NCBI RefSeq assembly: GCF_014023125.1
Contig: NZ_CP048914.1
Location: 1,330,698 to 1,394,697, forward strand
Origin: Candidatus Xianfuyuplasma coldseepsis
GTDB lineage: Bacteria; Bacillota_I; Bacilli_A; Izemoplasmatales; Izemoplasmataceae
Direction: 5' to 3'
Length of the DNA: 64,000 nt
Shown: one piece after another, positions 35,146-48,409 of the stretch
How the letters are laid out: each line of letters begins with the position of its first letter
How positions within the stretch are numbered: the first letter of the stretch is position 1
Translations under genes and position numbers: made by a program
The notes under the pieces: generated by a model
Told to the model about the DNA's origin: nothing
The model's database searches: none
What the model saw: the letters and a program-made list of their open reading frames with translations, nothing else

Positions 35146-35670
35146 ATGGAGAATGTTGCTCAAGCGATAGAGGAGTTTGTAAACAGTTCCCTGGGGGTAA
35201 ACCCCATCGAAATGGTGATACAGATTGCCTCAACCATCGTCCTCTTTTTGGTGGTTAAATTCTTCTTTTGGAATCACGTTACGGATTTCTTAGAGAAACG
35301 TAAAGAAGCGATGAATGAAGAGTTTACGAAAGCGAAAACCGCAAGTGATGAAGCCGCAAAGTTAAAAGAACAAGCGGATGCTGAGTTGCATGAAATTCGT
35401 CAAAGTGCCAAAGGCATTTATGACGAAGCCAAAGAACGCGGAGAACAAGAGCGTAAAACGATTGTTTCGACAGCGAAACAAGAAGCCGAACGCTTGCTTG
35501 AAAATGCCCAAGAAGAAATCGAAAATGAGGTCGAACGCGCACGAACCGATATCAATAATGAAATCGTTAGTGTTGCAACGTTGATGGCTGAGAAAATCAT
35601 TGAAAAAGAGTTGGATCCAAAGAAACATAAAGATATACTACAACACGTAACCAAAGAGGTTTCAAATTAA
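35146..35670 (+). CDS. atpF: ATP synthase Fo subunit b
   Basis: The peripheral stalk subunit. One N-terminal membrane helix (about residues 20-46) is followed by a long, highly charged helix forming the dimeric stalk (KRKEAMNEEFTKAKTASDEAAKLKEQ...). The 174-residue length is usual. Its stop overlaps the atpH start by one base. Confidence 0.94.
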   Translation: MENVAQAIEEFVNSSLGVNPIEMVIQIASTIVLFLVVKFFFWNHVTDFLEKRKEAMNEEFTKAKTASDEAAKLKEQADAELHEIRQSAKGIYDEAKERGEQERKTIVSTAKQEAERLLENAQEEIENEVERARTDINNEIVSVATLMAEKIIEKELDPKKHKDILQHVTKEVSN

Positions 35671-36185
35671 TGAGTTACGTGGCTTTTCAGTATGCAGAAG
35701 CACTGTTTTCTTTGGCATTGGAATCGAAACAACTCGATTCGTTACAAGAGGTCTATGACGGATTTTTAGAAGCTCAAGATTCGGATATTCACATCTTTTT
35801 GAATCATCCAAAGATTAAGAAAAGTGAGAAAAAAGAGGTTCTAAAGAATGCGATTGAACATCCCTTGTTCATCCATTTCCTATACGTCTTGATCGACAAC
35901 AACCGTGTCGATTTACTGGACGATGTGTATCGCGAATTACAAACGATTATTAACAATCAACATAAGGTAATGTATGCGACGGTGTATTCCAGAGTAGCAT
36001 TAACCAAAACCGAGTTGGAAAACTTACAAACCAGCATCGGTAAAAAGCATCAACGAACCGTTACGTTAGAGAATGTTGTCGATCCATCGATCATCGGTGG
36101 GGTTCGGATTGAGTATGAAGGACATGTCCTTGATCAAACGATTAACAATTACCTGCATTCTTTACAAAACGATTTATCGAAATAA
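35670..36185 (+). CDS. atpH: ATP synthase F1 subunit delta
   Basis: Delta caps the alpha3beta3 head and binds subunit b. The 171-residue protein has the N-terminal helical domain (YAEALFSLALESKQLDSL) and the conserved C-terminal DPSIIGGVRIEYEGHVLD. Position between b and alpha is the standard order. Confidence 0.95.
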   Translation: MSYVAFQYAEALFSLALESKQLDSLQEVYDGFLEAQDSDIHIFLNHPKIKKSEKKEVLKNAIEHPLFIHFLYVLIDNNRVDLLDDVYRELQTIINNQHKVMYATVYSRVALTKTELENLQTSIGKKHQRTVTLENVVDPSIIGGVRIEYEGHVLDQTINNYLHSLQNDLSK

Positions 36186-37706
<1,521 letters not shown>

Positions 37707-37718
37707 GGTGGTGTTAAT

Positions 37719-40017
<2,299 letters not shown>

Positions 40018-40026
40018 GGTGATTCG

Positions 40027-40419
40027 ATGAAAATTAGTGTAGTCACACCACATGGTGAATTGTATAACGAAGACATTGAGTACGTTGTTGTTTCATCGAA
40101 AATGAATGGTGAGTTTGCAATCATGAAAGACCATATTCCAATTATTAGTAGTGTTGATATTGGCTATGTTAAAATGGTTCGTGATGGCAAAGAACTGTTT
40201 ACCGTTATCATAAATGGTGTCGTGGAACACAACAACAATATTATTAATGTTATTGCACAAGAAGCTCATGTAGGGTTATCGAAAGATAGTGCCTTAGATC
40301 ATTTAAATACGGTTCGTGAAGAACGAATTCGGGAAAACAAGCGACGCAATGTCGACTTTGCCAAAGCCGAACGCGAACTAAAGAAAAACGTAAAAGAGGC
40401 GAAAGCCGGACATATGTAA
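40027..40419 (+). CDS. atpC: ATP synthase F1 subunit epsilon
   Basis: The 130-residue rotor-foot subunit with an N-terminal beta sandwich (ISVVTPHGELYNEDIEYVVVSSKMNGEFAIMKDHIP) and a C-terminal helical hairpin that can inhibit ATP hydrolysis. It is the last atp gene, followed by a strong terminator. Confidence 0.96.
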   Translation: MKISVVTPHGELYNEDIEYVVVSSKMNGEFAIMKDHIPIISSVDIGYVKMVRDGKELFTVIINGVVEHNNNIINVIAQEAHVGLSKDSALDHLNTVREERIRENKRRNVDFAKAERELKKNVKEAKAGHM

Positions 40420-40424
40420 AAATC

Positions 40425-40454
40425 AAAGCCAGGAAACTGGCTTTTTGTTTTTTT
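40425..40454 (+). terminator. Terminator of the atp operon
   Basis: AAAGCCAG pairs with CTGGCTTT around GAAA, followed by T-rich sequence. Confidence 0.9.
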
Positions 40455-40470
40455 ATTACGATGATACTGT

Positions 40471-40499
40471 TTGACAACATGTAGCGGATAAGATATGAT
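40471..40499 (+). promoter_or_regulatory. Promoter of birA-bioY
   Basis: TTGACA, a 17-base spacer and TATGAT. Confidence 0.8.
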
Positions 40500-40534
40500 A
40501 CACTTAATATATATACGTTGTTGAAGGAGGGTTT

Positions 40535-41233
40535 ATGATGATTGGAAATAAAGTCTGTTTTTTTCAAACCATCGATTCAACCAACACATTCATGAAACAA
40601 CACATCAGTGATTACAAACATGGAGATATGCTGTGTGCTCGCATCCAAACGGCGGGTCGTGGTCGACGTGATCGAACGTGGGTTAGTACGGATGGAAACT
40701 TACACACGTCATTCTTACTAGACACAACCATTCAAGAATATCAGCCGTTTGAAGTGGTGATGCGTTCGAGTATTGCCGTGGTTCAGATGCTACAGCAATT
40801 TGATGTTGATGCGATGATAAAATATCCCAATGATATCATCGTCAAGCGACATAAAATTGCCGGTATGTTAATCGAGAAAGTCGACAACTATATCATCGTT
40901 GGTCTAGGTGTTAATGTGTCCTTTGGCAATACGGATATGTACCAGTTTCACCCATCTAGCATTTTACTTGAGACCGGTCGGTTCGTTGATTATCGTGATG
41001 TTCTAAGTTCTTTTATTGATGCGTTCAATGCGCTTGCTTCATCTAGCCATGAAGACATTACCCAACGATATAAGGAATATTCCTATGTGATCGATAAATA
41101 TGTCCATATTGATGGACAAGAAGTTCTAGTGAAGGACATTACATCCGCTGGTGAGTTGCTTGTTGAACGAGATGATAACACAATCATTACGTTGACGCCA
41201 AATGAAGTGAGTCTATCCAATCAGTATGAATAA
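40535..41233 (+). CDS. birA: Biotin protein ligase
   Basis: BirA activates biotin and attaches it to the AccB lysine. The 232-residue protein contains the catalytic domain only: FFQTIDSTN, the biotinyl-AMP loop AGRGRRDRTWVS, KYPNDIIVKRHKIAGMLIE and a small SH3-like C-terminal domain. There is no N-terminal winged helix, so it is a monofunctional ligase without operator binding. The start is ATG 40535 or 40538 behind AAGGAGG. bioY overlaps its end, and the biotin-using acc genes lie just downstream. Confidence 0.93.
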   Translation: MMIGNKVCFFQTIDSTNTFMKQHISDYKHGDMLCARIQTAGRGRRDRTWVSTDGNLHTSFLLDTTIQEYQPFEVVMRSSIAVVQMLQQFDVDAMIKYPNDIIVKRHKIAGMLIEKVDNYIIVGLGVNVSFGNTDMYQFHPSSILLETGRFVDYRDVLSSFIDAFNALASSSHEDITQRYKEYSYVIDKYVHIDGQEVLVKDITSAGELLVERDDNTIITLTPNEVSLSNQYE

Positions 41234-41765
41234 TCGAGTAAAAGAATTATTGCTGATTGCATTGTTTCCGTCAATGATGGGGGCAACCGCAGGAATCGCG
41301 ATTCCACTGGGGAGTTTGCCGTCCATTACTCTACAAACGTTATTTGTCTACTTAGCAGGATTAATACTAAATCCGCGAGATGCAGGGATTAGTATGTTGG
41401 TGTACGTACTACTAGGAGCGATCGGTGTACCGATATTTAGTGGATTTACTGGAGGTATGGGAATATTGCTCAGTGTTCGAGGTGGATTCATTTTTGGTTT
41501 CATAATTGTTGCAATGTTTGTAAGTATTATGAAAAACGTAAAGATTCTAAATAAGACATATATTGACTTATTCCTTGTATTAGTCATTTCTAGCCTGCTG
41601 TTATATATGATTGGAGGCTCATATATTGCATTTGTTACAAAAGGAACTATTTGGCTTGTATTAGCCGGATTCTATGTATATTTAATCGGCGATTTTATCA
41701 AGATTTTCATCGCCATACATGCATATGTGCGCATACGTTCACACGTAACGTATGAGCGTCGATAA
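41226..41765 (+). CDS. bioY: Biotin transporter BioY
   Basis: BioY is the S component that binds biotin, alone or with an ECF energy module. The 179-residue protein has about six membrane helices and the family pattern LGSLPSITLQTLFVYLAGLILNPRDAG...LLGAIGVPIFSGFTGGMGILLSVRGGFIFGF. It overlaps birA by 8 bases, so import and ligation are coupled. No biotin synthesis genes are seen, consistent with dependence on uptake. Confidence 0.93.
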   Translation: MNNRVKELLLIALFPSMMGATAGIAIPLGSLPSITLQTLFVYLAGLILNPRDAGISMLVYVLLGAIGVPIFSGFTGGMGILLSVRGGFIFGFIIVAMFVSIMKNVKILNKTYIDLFLVLVISSLLLYMIGGSYIAFVTKGTIWLVLAGFYVYLIGDFIKIFIAIHAYVRIRSHVTYERR

Positions 41766-41804
41766 ATATGAAAACCCATTCAATTGTTTGAACATCAAAA
41801 TAAA

Positions 41805-41833
41805 TTGACAACCATCATTATTTCTTATACAAT
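41805..41833 (+). promoter_or_regulatory. Promoter of the acpP-acc-fab operon
   Basis: TTGACA, a 17-base spacer and TACAAT. A dyad TATAAC-N7-GTTATA (41833-41851) covers the predicted transcript start and may be an operator. Confidence 0.8.
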
Positions 41834-41865
41834 ATAACTAATTTTGTTATAGATTGGAGGAAATA

Positions 41866-42096
41866 ATGATGGTTTTTGAAAAATTACAAGAAATTATCGT
41901 AAGTGAGTTAGGTGTAGACAAGGAAGATGTAACATTAGAAGCAGACTTGAATGACGATTTAGGAGCGGATTCATTAGATGCTGTAGAGTTGATTATGGCA
42001 ATTGAAGATGAATTTGATTTAAGCGTATCCGATGAAGTTGCTCAAGGATTAAAAAACGTACAACAAATAGTTGATTATATCGAAAGTCAAAAGTAA
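41866..42096 (+). CDS. acpP: Acyl carrier protein
   Basis: ACP carries growing acyl chains on a phosphopantetheine arm attached to Ser in GADSLDAVEL. The 76-residue protein is acidic and four-helical, typical of ACP. ATG 41866 follows GGAGGAA; the in-frame TTG at 41854 overlaps that site. It is first in the operon that makes malonyl-CoA and elongates fatty acids. Confidence 0.96.
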   Translation: MMVFEKLQEIIVSELGVDKEDVTLEADLNDDLGADSLDAVELIMAIEDEFDLSVSDEVAQGLKNVQQIVDYIESQK

Positions 42097-42138
42097 AGGT
42101 TAAAATCTTTACTCTTTTGTTTTTAGGAGGGTTAACCT

Positions 42139-42591
42139 ATGGATCTACGACAGATCAAGAACATTATCAAAGAGTTCGAAGATTCCAAGATTGATAAGTT
42201 AGAGATATCCGATAAGGATTTCAGTATAAAATTAGAAAAGAACAAAACGCAAACTATATTTTCTAGTTCTCCTTCCGTTTCTGACAATGGCGTAGCTACT
42301 CCGCCGGTAGCTACCCCGTCAGAACAGGTACAACCGGAAGTTGAGGAAAACACCAATGTCTTAGTGAAAGCACCGCTTGTAGGAACATTCTATCAAGCAC
42401 CTTCACCAGACGCAAGTCCGTTTGTTCGTGTGAATCAAAAAGTGAATAAGGGAGATACACTATTTATCGTTGAAGCAATGAAAGTGATGAATGAGATTGC
42501 AGCACCTGTTTCAGGAACTGTCGTAAAAATAAACGTAAGTGATGCGACCATGGTAGAGTTCGGTCAAGTCGTGATGGAAATTCAGGAATAA
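42139..42591 (+). CDS. accB: Acetyl-CoA carboxylase biotin carboxyl carrier protein
   Basis: The 150-residue BCCP. A charged N-terminal part and a Pro/Ala/Val-rich linker (about residues 45-72) precede the biotinyl domain, with the modified Lys115 in VEAMKVMNEI. The thumb-type LVGTFYQAPSPDASPFV is present. It precedes accC, whose start overlaps its stop. Confidence 0.96.
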   Translation: MDLRQIKNIIKEFEDSKIDKLEISDKDFSIKLEKNKTQTIFSSSPSVSDNGVATPPVATPSEQVQPEVEENTNVLVKAPLVGTFYQAPSPDASPFVRVNQKVNKGDTLFIVEAMKVMNEIAAPVSGTVVKINVSDATMVEFGQVVMEIQE

Positions 42592-43952
42592 TGTTTCAAA
42601 AAATCCTGATTGCCAACCGTGGTGAAATCGCGGTTCGAATCATTCGTGCTTGTAAACAGATGGGTATCGAAACCGTAGCGATCTACTCTCAAGCAGATCG
42701 CTATAGTTTACATGTCCAACTAGCTGATGAAAGTGTATGTGTCGGCGGAAATAAAAGTAGTGAATCCTACCTAAACATGGAGAATATTGTAACGGCTGCC
42801 ATTTCTACAGGAGCAGAAGCGATTCATCCAGGGTTTGGGTTTTTAAGTGAAAATGCCAAGTTTGCTGAGCTTTGTATCGAATGTGGAATTCGTTTCATCG
42901 GACCAAAAGCTTCAGCAATCCACAATATGGGTAATAAATCAAAAGCCCGGCAAATGATGATGGATGCAGGGGTACCCGTTGTTCCGGGAAGTGATGGTGC
43001 GGTAGCCAGTTTGGCTGAAGCACGACAACTTGCGGATGAAATTGGTTATCCGGTATTGATTAAAGCCAGTGCGGGTGGTGGCGGACGCGGTATGCGTGTT
43101 GCGTACACCAAGGAAGAATTTGATAATAGCTTTGAAACCGCGAAATCAGAAGCGAAAATTGCCTTTGGCGATGATACGATGTATATGGAGAAATTCATTC
43201 TAAACCCACGTCATATCGAGTTTCAAATTATTGCCGATAAATATGGCAATGTGTGTCATTTGGGTGAACGGGATTGTTCGATTCAACGACGAAATCAAAA
43301 AGTCATTGAAGAAGCACCATCCTTGATCTCGGATGAACTTCGAAACAAGATGGCTGAGGCAGCGATTAATGCTGCTCGAGAAGTCGGTTATGAGAATGCT
43401 GGAACCATCGAGTTTTTGGTAAGTGGAGATGAGTTCTATTTTATTGAAATGAATACGCGAATCCAAGTGGAACACCCGGTAACCGAGATGGTAACTGGAG
43501 TTGATATTATCCAAGAGCAAATTCGGATTGCAAGTGGTGAAGCATTATCGTTTACGCAAGAGGATGTAGAACTCAAAGGTCATGCGATTGAAGTTCGACT
43601 CAATGCTGAAAATCCACGAGAAAATTTCCGACCTAGTCCTGGGACAATATCACTTGTCCATGTACCAAGTGGCCATGGGGTTCGGTTTGACAGTTTTATC
43701 TATTCGGGATATCAAATTCCACCCTATTATGATTCGATGATGGGGAAATTGATTGTACATGGAAAAACCAGACTGGATGCAATTATGAAAATGAGAGCAT
43801 CCTTAGATGAAGTCATCATTGATGGTGTGGATAATAACCGTGCTTTTTGCATGCAAATACTCCAAGAGGATTGCTTTGTCAAAGGAGAAACGGACACAGG
43901 ATTTATTGCTGCTCATTTGGAGCAATTGTTAGGATATGATGACCATGAATAA
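42591..43952 (+). CDS. accC: Acetyl-CoA carboxylase biotin carboxylase subunit
   Basis: AccC carboxylates biotin using ATP and bicarbonate. The 453-residue ATP-grasp enzyme begins FQKILIANRGEIAVRII and has KASAGGGGRGMR, MEKFILNPRHIEFQI and EMNTRIQVEHPVTEMVTG. Length is normal. Confidence 0.97.
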   Translation: MFQKILIANRGEIAVRIIRACKQMGIETVAIYSQADRYSLHVQLADESVCVGGNKSSESYLNMENIVTAAISTGAEAIHPGFGFLSENAKFAELCIECGIRFIGPKASAIHNMGNKSKARQMMMDAGVPVVPGSDGAVASLAEARQLADEIGYPVLIKASAGGGGRGMRVAYTKEEFDNSFETAKSEAKIAFGDDTMYMEKFILNPRHIEFQIIADKYGNVCHLGERDCSIQRRNQKVIEEAPSLISDELRNKMAEAAINAAREVGYENAGTIEFLVSGDEFYFIEMNTRIQVEHPVTEMVTGVDIIQEQIRIASGEALSFTQEDVELKGHAIEVRLNAENPRENFRPSPGTISLVHVPSGHGVRFDSFIYSGYQIPPYYDSMMGKLIVHGKTRLDAIMKMRASLDEVIIDGVDNNRAFCMQILQEDCFVKGETDTGFIAAHLEQLLGYDDHE

Positions 43953-44817
43953 TTTAATAAAAGCATTTGAAAAGCGAAAACAAGAACGACGTAGTACAAA
44001 ACCATTTCATCATACCAACTATAATAGCACGTTGGATGTTCCTAAGGGATTATATGAAAAATGTAGTAAGTGTAAAGAACCTGTTAATACAAAACATATG
44101 GCAGAAGAACAATTTATATGTTCCCATTGTGGTGAGCATTTCCGGATGCGTGCCGTGGACCGCATCAAGATGACGGTTGATCCGGGGACGTTTATTGAAA
44201 AGGGTCTCGGATACATTTCATTAAATCCGTTATTCCAAGAGGGATATGATGAAAAAATCAAACAGTATCAAGCGAAAACCGATCTCGATGAAGCGTATAT
44301 GTATGGGTACTGTAAAATCAATGGACAACCCTGCGTGATTGGTGTTATGGACAGTTTCTTCCTTATGGGAAGCATGGGTAGTGTTGTTGGTGAAAAGGTC
44401 ACACGTAGTTTTGAATATGCAATCTATAAAAAACTACCGATTATCATCTTTACCGCTTCCGGTGGTGCTCGGATGCAAGAAGGAATCTTTAGTCTTATGC
44501 AAATGGCAAAAACAAGTGCTGCGGTATTAAAACACAGTGATCATGGCTATTTGTATATCAGTGTGTTAACTCATCCAACAACAGGTGGTGTTACCGCTAG
44601 TTTTGCATCATTAGGTGATATCACACTCGCGGAACCCGGCGCATTGATTGGATTTGCCGGACCACGAGTCATTGAACAAACAATCAAGCAAACCTTACCA
44701 GAAGGTTTCCAACGAAGTGAATTCTTACAGGAAAAAGGGTTTGTAGATAAAGTTGTTCACCGTAAAGACATGCGCAATACCCTTGCGCAATTACTGAAGA
44801 TGCATCGGAGGTATTAA
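43945..44817 (+). CDS. accD: Acetyl-CoA carboxylase carboxyltransferase subunit beta
   Basis: This subunit carries the zinc ribbon CSKC...CSHC (about residues 38-62) and the crotonase-like carboxyltransferase fold (FTASGGARMQEGIFSLMQMAKT). ATG 43945 overlaps the accC stop; ATGs at 43936 and 43939 are in frame and also possible. accA follows 2 bases after its stop, giving balanced alpha and beta subunits. Confidence 0.95.
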   Translation: MNNLIKAFEKRKQERRSTKPFHHTNYNSTLDVPKGLYEKCSKCKEPVNTKHMAEEQFICSHCGEHFRMRAVDRIKMTVDPGTFIEKGLGYISLNPLFQEGYDEKIKQYQAKTDLDEAYMYGYCKINGQPCVIGVMDSFFLMGSMGSVVGEKVTRSFEYAIYKKLPIIIFTASGGARMQEGIFSLMQMAKTSAAVLKHSDHGYLYISVLTHPTTGGVTASFASLGDITLAEPGALIGFAGPRVIEQTIKQTLPEGFQRSEFLQEKGFVDKVVHRKDMRNTLAQLLKMHRRY

Positions 44818-44819
44818 CG

Positions 44820-45776
44820 ATGAATATCTTAGAAAAAGAGCGTAAATTACGCGAATTAGAAACGAAAATTGAAGAGATGAATGATCCATCCTTGATACGC
44901 AATATAAAAGAAGAAATGGAAAAATATAAACGTCAGGCGATGACGGATTTAACCGCATGGGACCGTGTACTATTAGCTCGACACCAGCAACGGCCAACAT
45001 CACTCGACTTCATCCATTTTATCTTTGACGAATTTATTGAACTTCACGGTGATTACAACTATCGTGACGATGAAAGTATTGTTGCGGGAATTGCGATGTT
45101 GAATAATACCCCAGTCACGGTTATCGCTCAACAAAAAGGTAAAAATTTAGACGAGAACCTTAAACGAAATTTTGCAATGCCTCATCCTGAGGGGTATCGG
45201 AAAAGTCTCCGTTTGATGAAACAAGCAGAGAAGTTTCGCCGACCGATTATTACATTTATCGATACACCAGGAGCATATCCTGGACTCGGGGCTGAAGAAC
45301 GTGGACAAGGGGAAGCAATCGCACGAAATCTACTAGAGATGTCTGGTTTAACCGTACCAATCATTGCCGTGATTATTGGCGAAGGTGGAAGTGGAGGAGC
45401 CTTGGCTCTTGGCGTCGCAAATCGCGTCTTAATGTTGGAAAATGCGATTTACTCCATTCTATCACCTGAGGGGTACGCCAGTATTTTATGGAAGGACAGT
45501 ACATTAGCTAGTAAGGCAGCAGAAGTAATGAAATTAACCAGTTATGACTTGGAGGAATTTGGAATTATTGATCGAATCATTGCCGAACCTATCGGTGGTG
45601 CTCATTTTGATCCGGTTGTAACCTATGAATATACCAAACTCGCAATTATTGAAGAATTGGAACAGTTGATGGATTTGCCACCAATCGATTTACGGGATTT
45701 GCGAATCAAAAAATACCGCGATATGGGATTCTTCCAGCGCTTTAATTACGAGAATTTAGGAGGCGTTTCACGATGA
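44820..45776 (+). CDS. accA: Acetyl-CoA carboxylase carboxyltransferase subunit alpha
   Basis: AccA pairs with AccD to transfer CO2 from carboxybiotin to acetyl-CoA. The 318-residue protein has the N-terminal helices (LEKERKLRELETKIEEM) and FIDTPGAYPGLGAEERGQGEAIARNL and GEGGSGGALALGVANRV. Its TGA overlaps the fabH ATG. Confidence 0.96.
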   Translation: MNILEKERKLRELETKIEEMNDPSLIRNIKEEMEKYKRQAMTDLTAWDRVLLARHQQRPTSLDFIHFIFDEFIELHGDYNYRDDESIVAGIAMLNNTPVTVIAQQKGKNLDENLKRNFAMPHPEGYRKSLRLMKQAEKFRRPIITFIDTPGAYPGLGAEERGQGEAIARNLLEMSGLTVPIIAVIIGEGGSGGALALGVANRVLMLENAIYSILSPEGYASILWKDSTLASKAAEVMKLTSYDLEEFGIIDRIIAEPIGGAHFDPVVTYEYTKLAIIEELEQLMDLPPIDLRDLRIKKYRDMGFFQRFNYENLGGVSR

Positions 45777-46741
45777 TTTATACAAAGATTAAAGGAACGG
45801 GGAGTTATGTACCCAAACGGTTTTTAACCAATGATGATTTAGCACAAATCGTCGATACAAATGATGAATGGATTCGGACTCGTACCGGGATCGAAAAACG
45901 ACATATCGTTACTGATGAATATACCATTGATTTAGCAGAACAAGCAGCACTAGAAGCTCTAGAGTCATCACACGTGGCAAAAGAAGATATTGATTTGGTC
46001 ATCGTAGCAACGGTTACGCCAGATCATTATTTTCCGGGAATTGCACAACTACTACAAAAACGGCTTGGTTTAAAAACCGTTACTGCATTTGATATCAATG
46101 CTGCATGTAGCGGATTTTTATATGCACTTCAAATCGCGGATAAAATGATTAAGAGTGGCGCATTTCACAATGCGTTGATCGTTGGTGCTGAAACACTGAC
46201 ACGTCTAACCGATTGGTCCGATCGAAACACATGTGTGCTGTTTGGAGATGCTGCAGGAGCCATGGTCATCGGGACAAGTGATTACGACAGTATTCGTACA
46301 GTAATTACTGGTAGCGATGGCGATGACAACAGTTATCTTATTTGTGATAATGTGGATTTAAAAGATCCATATACCAATGAAAAAAGTACACAAGATCACA
46401 TTCACATGAACGGTCGTGAAGTGTTTAAATTTGCCACACGGATTATGCCACAAATGGTTCGTGATCTGCTGGAGATGAACAAGATGTCAATTGATGACTT
46501 GGACTATATCGTAGCGCATCAAGCCAACTTGAGAATCATTGATAAGGCGGCGCGTGACTTAAACTTCTCTATGGACAAGATGTATGTCAATATCAATGAA
46601 TATGGCAATACATCCGCCGCAAGTGTACCGCTGGCAATCGATGAAGCGATTCGTAAAGGTCACTTAAAACGAGGCGATCAATTTGTAACCGTAGCCTTTG
46701 GTGGAGGATTCACCTGGGGTGGCGCACTGATTACGTATTAG
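45773..46741 (+). CDS. fabH: 3-oxoacyl-ACP synthase III
   Basis: FabH starts fatty acid synthesis by condensing an acyl-CoA primer with malonyl-ACP. Cys112 (INAACSGFLYAL), the His of VAHQANLRI and the Asn of NEYGNTSAASVP form the catalytic triad. The 322-residue length is normal. Confidence 0.97.
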   Translation: MIYTKIKGTGSYVPKRFLTNDDLAQIVDTNDEWIRTRTGIEKRHIVTDEYTIDLAEQAALEALESSHVAKEDIDLVIVATVTPDHYFPGIAQLLQKRLGLKTVTAFDINAACSGFLYALQIADKMIKSGAFHNALIVGAETLTRLTDWSDRNTCVLFGDAAGAMVIGTSDYDSIRTVITGSDGDDNSYLICDNVDLKDPYTNEKSTQDHIHMNGREVFKFATRIMPQMVRDLLEMNKMSIDDLDYIVAHQANLRIIDKAARDLNFSMDKMYVNINEYGNTSAASVPLAIDEAIRKGHLKRGDQFVTVAFGGGFTWGGALITY

Positions 46742-46749
46742 GTGATACC

Positions 46750-47685
46750 ATGAACATTGCATTTATGTTTTCTGGTCAAGGTTCACAGTATGTAGGAATG
46801 GGACGTGAGTTATACGATCAGTACCCTTCGGTACAAGCGCTATTTCAACAGGCTAGTGATACTCTTGGCTATGATGTGAAGACAATCCTATTTGAGGATG
46901 AAGAACGATTAAACGATACGTTATATACCCAACCATTAATGTTTGTTTTGTATGCGAGCATCCACAAGGTATTGCATGAAAATGGCTTAAAATCAACACA
47001 TACATGTGGATTATCGCTTGGTGAGTATGGTGCATTATACGATGCGGGTGTATTTGATTTTGAAACAGGGTTATACTTATTAGAAGCTCGTGGACGATTC
47101 ATGAACGAAGCAAGTGCTGCTGTTTCGGGTAGTATGGCTGCCGTTCTTGGATTGGACAAAGAACCTTTGTTAGACGCAATCAAACAAGTAGATGGTTATT
47201 GTACTATCGCCAACTACAATACATATGGTCAACTTGTAATAAGTGGGGAAGTTGAGGCGGTTGAAGCCGTTAGCACTCTTGCAAAAGAGGCCGGTGCGAA
47301 ACGCGTCATTCCCTTAAATACCAGTGGACCGTTTCATTCTGATTTGATGAAGGAAGCGGCGATTCAGTTTGGACAGTTTATCCAACAGTATTCGTTTAAA
47401 GAACCTACGAAACCATTGTTAACGAATGTCAATGGTTCGTATCATCAAGGATCACTTGAAGATGCAATGGTCCGACAAATCACAAGCAGTGTTTATTTTT
47501 ATCAAATGATTGAACAATTAATAAACGATGATGTAACAACCTTTATCGAGATTGGTCCGAAGAAGACATTGAGCAGTTTTGTCAAAAAAATTGATCGTTC
47601 TCTTACCATCTTAAATGTAGAGGATGTCGCATCATTAGAGCATACAATAGAAACAATCAAGGAGGTCGACAACAATGAACAATAA
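46750..47685 (+). CDS. fabD: Malonyl-CoA:ACP transacylase
   Basis: FabD loads malonyl groups onto ACP. The N-terminal MFSGQGSQYVGMG and catalytic Ser89 in GLSLGEYGAL are clear. The GLSLG form, instead of GHSLG, also occurs in streptococcal FabD. The 3' end overlaps fabG by 11 bases. Confidence 0.96.
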   Translation: MNIAFMFSGQGSQYVGMGRELYDQYPSVQALFQQASDTLGYDVKTILFEDEERLNDTLYTQPLMFVLYASIHKVLHENGLKSTHTCGLSLGEYGALYDAGVFDFETGLYLLEARGRFMNEASAAVSGSMAAVLGLDKEPLLDAIKQVDGYCTIANYNTYGQLVISGEVEAVEAVSTLAKEAGAKRVIPLNTSGPFHSDLMKEAAIQFGQFIQQYSFKEPTKPLLTNVNGSYHQGSLEDAMVRQITSSVYFYQMIEQLINDDVTTFIEIGPKKTLSSFVKKIDRSLTILNVEDVASLEHTIETIKEVDNNEQ

Positions 47686-48409
47686 AACCGTAATTATTAC
47701 TGGTGGAAACACGGGAATCGGACGTGAAATAGGACTCCATTTCGGTAGTAAAAAAGCCAATGTAGTCGTCAATTACATCTTTAACGAAGAAGCCGCCGAT
47801 GATACGGTACATCATATTAAAAACCTTGGGGGAAACGCGATAAAAGTGTATGGCGATGTCACCAAGTTATCCGATTGTGAAGCCATTGTTCAAGCAGCAG
47901 TAGAAACGTTTGGACAAGTTGATGTATTGGTGAATAATAGTGGTATTACTCGCGATAATCTCATCATGCGCATGAAAGAAGAAGACTTCGATCAAGTTAT
48001 TGATGTCAACTTAAAAGGAACATGGAACATGTGTAAAAGCGTTGCCCGAAAGATGACGAAACAGCGCAGTGGTTCCATCATCAATATAAGTAGTGTCGTC
48101 GGAATTATGGGAAATGCGGGTCAAAGTAACTACGTTGCTAGTAAAGCTGGAATTATTGGGTTAACCAAGAGTTTAGCGAAAGAATTTGGACCACGCGGAG
48201 TCACGGTAAATGCGGTTGCACCTGGATTCATTGAAACAAAAATGACCGAGGTGCTTCCTGAGGACGTTAAGAAAGCCTATATGGCTCAAATCCCACTAGG
48301 AGTATTTGGAAAACCACAGGATATAGCCTATGCATGTGCCTTTTTAGCAAGTTCGAAAGCACGTTATATTACTGGACAAGTATTGAGTGTTAATGGGGGG
48401 ATGTTGTAA
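47675..48409 (+). CDS. fabG: 3-oxoacyl-ACP reductase
   Basis: FabG is the NADPH-dependent ketoreductase of the elongation cycle, a short-chain dehydrogenase with TGGNTGIG nucleotide loop, NNSGITRD, catalytic Ser in INISSVVG and YVASK. The 244-residue length is standard. A strong AAGGAGG lies within the end of fabD. Its stop overlaps the fabF start. Confidence 0.96.
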   Translation: MNNKTVIITGGNTGIGREIGLHFGSKKANVVVNYIFNEEAADDTVHHIKNLGGNAIKVYGDVTKLSDCEAIVQAAVETFGQVDVLVNNSGITRDNLIMRMKEEDFDQVIDVNLKGTWNMCKSVARKMTKQRSGSIINISSVVGIMGNAGQSNYVASKAGIIGLTKSLAKEFGPRGVTVNAVAPGFIETKMTEVLPEDVKKAYMAQIPLGVFGKPQDIAYACAFLASSKARYITGQVLSVNGGML

